DNA of 64,000 nucleotides from Erodium maritimum. Lineage: Eukaryota; Streptophyta; Magnoliopsida; Geraniales; Geraniaceae. Below the pieces are notes generated by a model. The model was given only the letters and a program-made list of their open reading frames with translations. It made no database searches and was not told the DNA's origin. Position 1 is the first letter of the stretch; each line of letters starts with the position of its first letter. The stretch spans positions 129,001 to 193,000 of the forward strand of contig OY997596.1 in NCBI GenBank assembly GCA_963921825.1. Reading direction: 5' to 3'. Positions 23,191 through 33,500 of the stretch are shown here, piece after piece. Both the position numbers and the translations under genes were made by a program.

Positions 23191-25730
23191 TGTAAAACCC
23201 ACTTCGTTGTTAAAAAGGGTTTTATTTTGCGAACTGAAACGTGGGGGTGTGTTCTTGCAAACAAGTAAATTGGAAAAGAATTTTAAAAAAAAGGGGAATC
23301 AGCAGTTTTGGGCCGAGCTCGGGTTTAGGCCGGCTCGGGCCCATTCGCGTCACGCACGACCCAATTACGCGAGCCCAACCCGCGAGCTCGCACGGTCCGG
23401 CTATAAAAGCGGGCTGAACCCTAATCGTAGTACTGTTCACCTCTCCCCTTCATCTTCCTCGCTGCGAAACCAGAGCGAGCTCCTCGCCGCTCGTCCTCTT
23501 TCTCCGATCATCGGCCTCCCCTCGCTTCATCATCCTTGGCAACCTCTCCCCCCACCTTCACCTTGACTTGCCTCGTCTCCTTTTCCGATTCTCGTCGCCT
23601 CAGAGCCCAAATCCGAGCCTCCCGTGAGAGGACCAAAGAGACGCCGGAGCTCTCAGCTCGGTTCGTCGTCCTAGAGCTCAAATCGAGCGTTCCTCCACTC
23701 CTTCCTCACCTCCTGCTTCGTTACCAAGCACCAGAAACCCCAAGAACCCAGAAGCACCTTCCACCCGTCTTCTCCCTCTTCGATTCAAGACCATCGCCGA
23801 CGATTTCAAGAGCGACCGTGCTAGATTCGGGGGGATTCAGCAACGACTTGGAGCTAGACTTCGCCCGAGAGCTTGGACTTCACCCGAGAAGACGAAGACC
23901 ACTCCGGTACCCGTGTGAAGAACGGAGGAGAGAATGATCGACTTTACAGCAGAGTGTTATTAGAGGAAGACCACGAGGTAGGGAAAGTCCTAACTCCTCG
24001 AGTATTTCAATACTAGTATGCCTATTAGGTTAATAAAATCGGAAGGGTCCTAGACTTGCATATAGGACGCGAATAACTAGAATAAGTGTCTTTCATTTAC
24101 TAATAAACGGACGTGTCTAGTAAGCATGCTTAGGATGTGAATCACTAGTGTAACTTGCTTTCGATACTTGAGAATTGATTTACTGGTAGAGAGGCCATGA
24201 TGAGCCCTCGGATTAGTTGTTGTGTTAGGTTCACATGCTTGGTTGCCTAATTTGGGTAAGTTAAGAGTCTAATACAACTAGATAATTTGATTGACCAAAT
24301 ATGAATGATTGACTGCTTATTTGTGTATTTCATTGAACGCTTGAATGCTTGACTGCTTATTTGTGTATTTGATTGAACGCTAGAATGCTTGAATGACTGA
24401 ATGATTTAATGGGGGATCGAGTATGACTGATTGTGCCAAGCGGTACAATCAGGTGATCGATGGACCGATGGATCGTGGTTGGTAAGTAACTGGTAAGTGT
24501 AAGATTATGATTGATTCTTGTGGTGTGTTGTGATGGAATTGTGATTCGTTAAGCGTTGGTTGCTTCTGGATTGTTTGAGTGTTTTACCCACGTGTGAGTC
24601 CTTAAGCTAGCTTGTATATCGGTATGGCACCCACGCTGCGGGTGGGGTAGTGTCTGTAAGGTACCCACACAAAAGGGAATGTTGGTGTGGGGGTAGTACC
24701 TAAGCCGATAACTTGGTATCCGATACGGTACCTACACCGAAGGAAGTACCGGTGTGGGGTAGTATCATAGTTGGTATCCGGTATGGTACCTACACCGAAG
24801 GAAGTGCCGGTGTGGGGTAGTATCATAGCCGATGGATTGACCTTGCGAGACATTGATTATTGGACCCTACAGAGCATTGATTATTGAGCCTGCGGGCAAT
24901 GGTTATGGACCCTGCAGGGCATTGGATATCGGATCCTGCGGGGCAATTGGACGGTTTACCCTGCGGGAATGGTTACTTGTTATTTCACCCGAGTGTATGC
25001 GTCCTGCGGGAGCAATACCTTGGTTCCCTATGACATATGGTCCTTTGGAGACGTTTCCGAGAATCCAGACAATAAGCGCCCTCAGGGGTTGTTACCGGTA
25101 GTCCGACGTTAAGTGTCTCCTCTGGACCGAGGGAAAATCCGACATGAGACAACGAGTATTGTGGATCGAAGGGTGGCGACTCATGTCCCACGACATTAAT
25201 TTGAACACCCTATCCTTTATTGATTCTTTAAGAAATGCATTTATAACGTTATTTTCTTATGATTATTGTTGACTCTTTGTGATTGCTAAACACTCGTATT
25301 ACTCCTGCTTTTCAACATATTCGCAATTATTTGTATTTGAGATCCGAACTAAAACTGTGAAGGCCTTTTTGTTAAACTAAAAGGGTGACCTGGTTATGCA
25401 TTTTCCCTACTGAGCGTAAGCTCACCCCTATCTGTTTATGACTGTTTTACAGGTTTGCGTGATGACTAGTGGACTCGAGGCTCGGGAGCTTCTAGGGTCC
25501 GGGTTCCTAGAGACGTTGGTCTTTATTTTGTAGTCTTGAACTTTTGTTAAAGAACTATTATGACTTTTGTAAACCCTTTTGTTGGAGGATGACTTTATAA
25601 GTGGTGATTTGGAGACTTTTTACTGTATTAAAGCCGGATACTTATTTGGTTTTATGTCTTTTATTATTATAATTGCTTTCTCTTAAGTTACGTCTCGAGT
25701 CCGGTCAACAACCGGGTTTGGGGCGTGACA
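23191..25730 (+). repeat. 5' LTR of element B
   Basis: 2540 bp, starting TGTAAAACCC and ending GGGGCGTGACA. It matches the 3' LTR at 37291-42937 closely. It contains a TATA box at 23402-23409, a tandem region of 'accgaaggaagtgccggtgt' units (24650-24835), a minisatellite ('ggaccctgcagggcattgg' type, 24860-24960) and the palindrome GAGCGTAAGCTC near 25411. Frames such as 23207-23566 are LTR sequence, not genes. Confidence 0.93.
23402..23409 (+). promoter_or_regulatory. LTR promoter TATA box of element B
   Basis: TATAAAAG about 210 bp into the LTR, followed about 30 bp later by 'gtagtactgttcacctc', a likely start region. The same box is kept in the 3' LTR at 37510-37517. Sequence upstream of it is the U3 part of the LTR. 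Confidence 0.6.
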
Positions 25731-25733
25731 ATT

Positions 25734-25745
25734 TGGTATTAGAGC
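25734..25745 (+). other. Primer binding site of element B (initiator tRNA-Met type)
   Basis: TGGTATTAGAGC begins 3 nt after the LTR end. It differs at one position from the standard TGGTATCAGAGC, complementary to the 3' end of plant initiator tRNA-Met. Confidence 0.88.
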
Positions 25746-27724
25746 CTGGTTTCATTTGAAACAGGTTTATTTCTGAATGTGTTTTTCAAATCTCGGACCG
25801 ACGTCAATTAGATGGGTAGAGTTAGGAAGCCTAAGTCGTGACACTCAGTGACGCAATTTGGAAACATTGATGCGGAGAGTTGGAACGACACGAGTTGTGA
25901 ATTGCTTTAATGTTGTTTAAGTGGAATCTTTTACACTACAATGATTGCATTGCTTGGTTGGCATCCTCTCCCTAGTGATCGGTGAAGCCGAACAGTTGAG
26001 ATTGGAATTGGATTAACGGGAAATGATCGACCCGCTATGCATTCGTTGTAAAGTAGGTCAATTGTTGGTGGTGTTGCCATTTTGGTGGCTCGTTTCTAAA
26101 ATTTTCAAGTTGAAGTATGGTCTTATTCAATTGTTGACTTGTTTAAGTGACCACTGTTCTGGAGCACGAGAACTCCATGTATTGATTGTATTGAGAATTT
26201 TGGTGGGGCACGAGAACCCCGTGGTATTTGGGAGCACGAGCACTCCGCATACCGATGGTATTGAAAATTTTGGGAGCACGAGAACTGTAATAACCACTTC
26301 CGGTCAACGCCAGTCAAACCTGCGAAAAACAGGAAAATTTAAAATTTTTGAGCAGACACTGAATTGAACCGAAATTGGACCTCGAGGGTCATACCGGACT
26401 TAAGTTGACCCCGTTATCGACCAAAGTGAGTTCCGGGGGACTCAGGGCAACTTTCTGATCAATTCGGGAAATGTTGACTTTTCGTTGGAAAAGTCAACCG
26501 AGCGACGTTTTGGTCCATTCGAGGACCGTTTTGGATCCGAAAAGCTTAGCCGTCGTCGCAGCGGTCTTAGTTGACCAGTTTCCTTATAGCCCGTGAAGTT
26601 TCGTAATTTCTTGGAAAATGAACCCGTTCGGGACCCGAGACGACCGAATTTCGCGAATCTGACAGAAAAATATCTACAAAGATATTTTTTTTTAAAGAGG
26701 TGGGACCCACTTGCCACATGTCACACAAATGGTGGTGTTAGGTATTGTTGAACAAAATAAAAGGGAAGACAACAACGGGGATCTGGTTATTTTGTTGGAG
26801 ACGGCGGCAGCTCAATGGATTGAGCAGAAGAGCTATTGTTTCCTTTTCTTTGGCTTCAGTGGAGACAACTCTTGGACAGAGAACTCCTTGGCTCGATTAG
26901 GGGCAGAAAAAGGGCAAGAGCTATCATTTCTTCATCACCACATTCTCTGTGTCCGTGTACAATTGATGCAATTGGCAACATCATTGGTTTGAGCATCAAT
27001 ATGTGTTGCAGCGACTTCAACCACATGAAGATTAGTACTTGGGTTTTAATGATTGGCGCAAGAATCAAAGGTATGGCTTTGGGCATTTATGACCATATTT
27101 TGTTATTTTGTATATTTGGCAGTAGAGATAGCAAAGTCCTAGAGTGATTATACTTTAACTACGGGGAAATTTTAAACACTAAATTAGATCTTGAGTTGGT
27201 AGTTGTAGAGGCAAAATAAAAAGGGAACAATTTTGGTTTCTAAGGTAAATTTGTTGGAGCTCTATTTATCGGTAACAAAAGATTGAATTTTCTTTCCTTG
27301 TAGATTACCGTCTTGATTTGAGAAATAGGGAATTAGGGTTTCTAATTCGCGAAAATTCGGAAATTGATTTCGCCTAGTGCTTTGGAGCACGTGAGGTTAA
27401 TTAAGACTGATAGAAACGAAATTGGGACGTTTGAGAGTGTTCGGTACTTTTCGGGGTTACTTTCGGGCGTCGGGTTTATTAAAATTCAGTTTATGCCTGC
27501 AAGCTTAAAAGAGTTTAAAATTGTGTTCTTGTTAGATCGTGCTGCAGACCGAGGAAAGGGAAGGCTAGGCGAGTGATCGAGATCACGCCGGAGCTTAATT
27601 GTGCGCTTTTGGAGAAAGCATACGAGGTAGGGAAAAGTAGCCGGATCTCGGCCCTGACTGGGGAAAGTTAACAGTAGAATTGCATGTGACACCGGGGTGT
27701 CGTGGGTTGAGTAGGTTTATCAAA

Positions 27725-27865
27725 TTATTAGAAAAGCATGATACGGGATCGTAGCAATTATTAGAAAAGCATGATACGGGATCGTAGCAATTATTAGAAA
27801 AGCATGATACGGGATCGTAGCAATTATTAGAAAAGCATGATACGGGATCGTAGCGATTATGAGAA
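27725..27865 (+). repeat. 33-bp tandem repeat in solo LTR C
   Basis: About four copies of a 33-bp unit (core 'agcatgatacgggatcgtag') are nearly identical, followed by a degenerate copy. Confidence 0.85.
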
Positions 27866-28080
27866 AAGCATGTGACACTTAGTAGTGTCGTAGGAGCAAA
27901 GAACTTAGCGTTAATTGATTTACTGGAGGCATATGACCATGCCCGAAGGTTGTCTGTGAACTTGTTGATATTAGGAGTACTGGAGGCATATGACCATGCC
28001 CGGAGGTTGATTGTGAAACTATTGATATTAGGACTGTTGGAGGCTTGGGTTAAGCCATAGGTTGATTGTTTATTTTGGCG

Positions 28081-28570
28081 TCTTGGGTGGCCTTGAGAGC
28101 CCGTTTTATTGTTGTTGAGTTGGGTGGCCTTGAGAGCCCGTTTTATTGTTGTTGAGTTGGGTGGCCTTGAGAGCCCGTGTTAATTGTTGTTGAGTTGGGT
28201 GGCCTTGAGAGCCCGTTTTATTGTTGTTGAGTTGGGTGGCCTTGAGAGCCCGTGTTAATTGTTGTTGAGTTGGGTGGCCTTGAGAGCCCGTTTTATTGTT
28301 GTTGAGTTGGGTGGCCTTGAGAGCCCGTGTTAATTGTTGTTGAGTTGGGTGGCCTTGAGAGCCCGTTTTATTGTTGTTGAGTTGGGTGGCCTTGAGAGCC
28401 CGTGTTAATTGTTGTTAAGTTGGGTGGCCTTGAGAGCCCGTGTTAATTGTTGTTGAGTTGCGTGGCCTTGAGAGCCCGTGTTAATTGTTGTTGAGTTTGG
28501 GTGGCCATGAGAGCCCTTGGGTTTGCTGTTGAGTTTGGGTGGCCATGAGAGCCCGTGTGTTATTATTGAT
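28081..28570 (+). repeat. 37/38-bp tandem array with alternating unit types in solo LTR C
   Basis: About 13 units share the core 'gggtggccttgagagcccgt'. Units 2 to 9 alternate between two spacer types, 'tttattgttgttgag' (37 bp) and 'gttaattgttgttgag' (38 bp), giving a roughly 75-bp higher-order repeat. The last units are more diverged (ccatgagagccc). Confidence 0.85.
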
Positions 28571-28763
28571 GTCTTGGGGTTGTTGAGCCCGCGAGTTAAG
28601 TGGTTGTGTTTTGGGAGGCCATGATGGCCCGTGGGGTTGTTGAAACCGAGTCTTGACTGTTGAGGTGTCTTGAGTGGCCTTGAGTGCCTGTTTGTTGAGC
28701 TTTCTTGTGTTTGTGGTTGTGTTTGCCCGACCCGAATGTGTGTCGGGGAGTGGTGTGGATTTT

Positions 28764-28990
28764 GGCAGGTTACGAGCATTCTTCGGCTGGCCTGACCAAA
28801 CTCGAGCCTCGACAGGTTCTGAGCATTCTTCGGCTAGCCTGTTCCGTGTCCGGATCCTGAAAGGTTATGAGCATTCTTTGGCTAGCCTGATCCGTGACCG
28901 GGTCCCGGCAGGTTACGAGCATTCTTCGGCTGGCCTGACTGCGTACGAGGCTCGGCAGGTTCTGAGCATTCTTCGGCTAGCCTGATCCGT
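28764..28990 (+). repeat. Tandem repeat with 'gagcattcttcggctggcct' core in solo LTR C
   Basis: Four to five units of roughly 45-50 bp, each starting 'caggtt(a/c)(c/t)gagcattctt' and ending near 'cctga', with variable spacers. Confidence 0.8.
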
Positions 28991-29660
28991 GTTCGTGTCT
29001 TTGGGGAAGGTCGTCATTGTTTGTTGTGTCGGTTTTACTTTACGAGTTTGAGGTTGAGTCTGGTGAGGGAGGTTACTGAGCAGCTGGTGCGCGATCCTTT
29101 GTGATCTTGTTTGGTGTGCGATCCTTTGTGATCTTGTTTGGTGTTGCGTAGTTTCTTTCAAGTCCTTGGGAGAGGTCGTGATCGTTGTGTCGGGTCTACT
29201 TTACGTGTCAAGGTGTTGAGTTGGTCAAGGAAGGTAACAATGGGTGTATGTTCAGTCAGAGTCCTTGGGTTGGGGACAGTGTCCCCGATGTTGACTGTAT
29301 TATTGGTGTCACTGGCATTGTCTGCTAATTATGCCGTAGTCAGTCTGTTATCCGTGGTGGTGAGCGAACGCTCACCCCTAGCTTCTTTTCCTACAGGTAC
29401 TGTTCGTGGGACGGACTAGGTGAGCTCTCGAAGCTTGTGGAGCTAGGAGCGGAGTCCGGGTTTTGTCCTTTGAGTCTAGTGACGGATACCTTGTACTTTT
29501 GTCCACGTGTTGGGACGTATTTTTAAGCTGTAATTATTATTTTGTTGAACTAAACTTGTATTTTAAAGTGAGTTAATGAAAACAGGTTTCAAGTGTTTCT
29601 ATGTTTTTAAAACGTTCGCGTCCCTAGTTCGGTTTACTGAAATTGGGGCGTGACAAGAAC

Positions 29661-30525
29661 TCCGTGGTATTTGGGAGCACGAGAACTCCGCATACCGGTT
29701 GTATTGAGAATTTTGGGGAGCATGAGAACTCTGTTTATTGATTGTGTTGTGTACTTTGAAGAGCATGAGAACTCTGTGTATTGATTGTGTTGTGTACTTT
29801 GAAGAGCATGAGAACTCTGTGTAATTAATTGTGTTGTGTACTTGGCCGAGCATGAGAACTCCGCGTACTAATTATCTTATGAAATTGATTGGTAAATGCC
29901 CGCATAAGCAGAGGGTTAGTGGAAATCACGAATAGGTCATGCCGAAATTTCTGTAGAACCGAAATGTTTGCACTATCACGGGTTGACTCAGGGGCGCCAC
30001 TGTAGTCGAGCGTGATGGTTGGATGTCAAGTTGTTACAATGAGATTCAGGGACGCCTGAATCGGGTTGTAACGACGCGAAATCGACATGAAGGTTGAATG
30101 AAAGTGAAAGTGTTAAGAACCTTTGGGAAGGAAAGAAATGATAAGTTTTAACGAAATTGATCGGTTACGATACTAGACCCCCATGTTTTGGAAGATACCC
30201 GATTGAGGGGTATGCCTGTTGCCTTGTGCCTTGTGTAAATTACTCTAGATTAATCTTCATGTGGGAGTCGATGGAGTAATTTGATTGAACCCTCCTGCGG
30301 GAGTTGGTTGTTTGATTTGATTGAACCACTGATTGCTGTGTGAGACGCATTGTGATGCGGTCTTGTCTGACTATATATAAAGTATTATATATATCTACTG
30401 AGCCTAAGTTGTTGTTGGTCTTGTACGACTTTTGTGTGACGCGCGGAACGTCCTTGTGATTGATCGAATTGTTGTCTACACTGGAAACTGAACTTGTGCA
30501 TATTCCGTGCAGGCGAATAGACGAC
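29661..30525 (+). other. Leader of element B (second part) with 43-bp repeats
   Basis: Untranslated leader upstream of gag. From 29700 to 29870 it holds about four units of the type 'gagcatgagaactctgtgta' plus 'ttgattgtgttgtgtacttt'. The rest is homologous, in inverse orientation, to the leader of element A (22080-22950), including the AT microsatellite near 30372-30395. Confidence 0.75.
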
Positions 30526-33500
30526 ATGGCGCGTGGTTACGTTCCGAGAGGTACCAGGAGCCGCCCAGCTGGGGGCCCGAGTCAGGCACCTGCCTCTGAG
30601 CAGGCGAGGGTAGCTGACGCCCAGAGTGCTGCTTTCACAGAGCACCAGAGTTTTGAGGGTGGACAATCAGGGGCACCACCCAGGACATCTCCAGTCGCTG
30701 AGCTGACTCAGATGACCCCTCTAGAGGAGGTGGTCCTGACGCCCTGCGGGTTTTAAATCGCAGAAACGGGACACGGCAAGTGTACCGGTCGCCAAGTAGT
30801 AACCGGAAGTAAAATTCCGGGATATCGAGCCCAGGAAAGCAAAAGACAAACACTTACTATTTAAAATTTGTAGCTAAGCTGTTTCGGTAAAGATATGATT
30901 TTTAAGTTTCGAAAATAAATCTATAACGAATAAGAAGCAAATAATAAAGATAAAGAACTAGGCAGAAAGTTTTCTTATCTTGAAACAAGTGATGAAATTT
31001 CTAGGACATCGGGTTCATAGAGTTCATGCCATAAAATCAAATAAACTCGACTGTTGTGACGAAGACTTGATTTAGAGGCAACGAGTCATCTCAACTCTAG
31101 TCCTAACTTCTTTCGAACGATTCGGACCCTAATGGAATCTAACCACCGAGTTCTTTCGAATCACGATGTAGGAACACCCAAAGCGTTTAGTTCCATGACA
31201 ACTTCTAACTTTCGACCAACCAAGACTATAGCTATTGCAATTGTATTAACCCCGCTAGTTCTAGCTAGGGTTTAAATCCAATTTATGATCGACTTTAGAC
31301 TAATTAGAATTCTCCTCTTTCAAGCGTTAAATTCTAATTCAAATCAATTACCAAGCCTACCCGGGAGATAAAGCGTTAAGCACAAATCGATCATAAACAC
31401 TAAAACAATTCAACAATCACAACAATTTAAAGCATTCAAAACATGGAAATCACTACTCTAATCACTCAAAACCCTAGAAATTTGGGGGTTTAGTTGTTCA
31501 TGATAATCAATGACATAGAGATGAACCAACAAGTAAATGAATTCATAATAAGATTTAGAGAGAATGTTTAGATACAATCACCACAATAAATTGACAAAAT
31601 GGTTGCTCTTCCCCTTCTTCCAAACCCTAGCCTTGATCCTCTTGTGTAGGCAACAAATCCAAGAGTAGAAACACAAAGAAGCTCTCCTAAAGATGAATTT
31701 CCTCCAAGAACAATGACACCCTTGGCTCAAATCCCTCTCCAATCAATGAAACTCCACCTTGTGTTCCCAAAAATCTCTCAAAGAAATTCAGAAAATAAAC
31801 ACTCTTTGTAAAAATCTCCTCTCAAATTAACTCTATATAATGTATGTATCCTTGTTTGTGTGTAGAGAGAAAAAGAAAAAGAAAATCAAAAATAAATGCT
31901 CAAGGTCTCTATTTCTCTGGTTCGGCACCCCTTTCGCCTCCCCCTTCTGTTCTCTGTCCAAAAACCAAAAAATTGAAGCTGATCCTTCTGTGCGGCGCAT
32001 CACAAGGGCAAAATAGGGTTAGCCTTGAGTGGGACAGGTGTCACGCAGAGAGAGGGCAGCCGAGTGGGACAGATGGCAGTTGGAAAGAGGAAGAGAGGCT
32101 CGCCAGGTGTCGGTCAGGGAAGGTATAGCGGTGGCTAGCGCCGCCAGCTTCGCCACGTGTCATCCAGAGGGAGAACGGCGGCTGGAGCAGGCCAGGTGTC
32201 GGCAGCTTGGGGCGGACAGGTGGCGCGAGCTGGGGGTTTGGCGGCTGGACTTGGACGCGTGTCGAGCAGAGGAGGCTGGCGGCTGGGACACGTGTCGGCT
32301 GGGAAGAAATGGCGGCTGGGTGTTAATCCGGCGTGGACACGTGTCCAAATCTGGTTTGCTGCTCCATTTTTTTATCCTTTCCCGCTATTTCGCTCGCTCC
32401 GGCTTCATTTGGGCTCCGATCGATCTCGTTCTTACGCCAAAAAATTCCTTTTTCCAAGACCTATAAAACAAGACCAGTCATGAGTATATTTCGGAGCGAC
32501 CAAAATCAACCCTCTTAACGGTCCACATGCACAAAACACTCAAAATACGCTAAGTACCCATCGAAACACTGAACACACCAGGGAAAACAATTATTTATAC
32601 TAAATCTAAATATATGGTAGAAAACCGGGACCAAAAGCATGTAAACTCGATATATTGTGGCCCTTTTATGTGTTAAAATGCACCCGCATCAGGTCCGTGC
32701 AGTGCTGGCCGTCATGGGCGCACAGTAGGGGACTGCAGCACCGGCACCAGAGCTCGTGCCTACTGCCGCAGCAGTCACCAGTGAGGGACCAGGCCTGCTT
32801 GACAGTTCCACGGCCCAGGCCCTCAGAGATTTTCGAAGACTCGGCACACCGGTCTACTCTGGGGGAGCAGACCCCGAATCAGCCGCAGGCTGGTTGGAGC
32901 GGGTTACCCGTAACCTCGATACCTCTGGAATATCTGAGGGACATCTGAGAGTATCATTCACCACATTTCAGCTCGAGGGAGAGGCCTACTATTGGTGGCA
33001 GTCACTGCAGACCAGAGTTGGGGACGACTATCAGTTATTCAGCAGGTTGTTCTTGGAGCAGCATTTCCCTCGATCCATTCGAGATGACAGACGCCAGCAG
33101 TTCCTGGAACTGCGTCAGAGAGGATTGAGCGTCTCTGAGTATGCAGTGAGATTCACTTCCTTGGCCCGCTTTGCACTGGAGCTAGTGCAGATAGAGGAGA
33201 GTCGCTGCAGGCGATTCGAGAACGGGCTCATCCCGTCGATTGCTGACAGGGTCATCGCTTTCAGGACCGATGTGTACTCTAGACTCCTGGATCAGGCTTT
33301 GTCCATAAAGAGGCACTTCAGAGAGACCGCCAGAGTGCGGGAGATCAGACCGAGGACGAGTGGCTTCCTACGTCAGTCTGAGAGGCGCGATCAGCGCAGA
33401 TAGAGAGTTTCTGGATCCTTTCAGTCTCAGTTTCAGTCTGGAGGCACGTGCCGGGCAGGGGCTCTAGCTTCAGTTGGACTCGCCCCGGTGGCACAGTTAT

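Larger units (their letters stand above)
26286..29655 (+). mobile_element. Solo LTR C (gypsy type), 3.37 kb
   Basis: Begins TGTAATAACC, ends GGGGCGTGACA, and is flanked by perfect AGAAC duplications (26281-26285 and 29656-29660). It splits the tandem 'gagcacgagaactc' region of the leader of B. There is no internal domain, so the copy is a solo LTR formed by recombination. Its terminal 11 bases match LTRs A and B, and it carries the same TGAGCG-AACGCTCACCCC palindrome (near 29362), so it belongs to the same broad group but a different family. It contains three separate minisatellites. Confidence 0.9.

Noticed and set aside
23207..23937. Frames in the 5' LTR of element B (also 37307-37965)
   Set aside because: Both LTR copies carry them with changes; this is the transcribed leader part of the LTR, with no domain.
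26286..29655. First read as a complete gypsy element
   Set aside because: No primer site, polypurine tract, second LTR or coding domain inside; target duplications directly flank one LTR, so it is a solo LTR.
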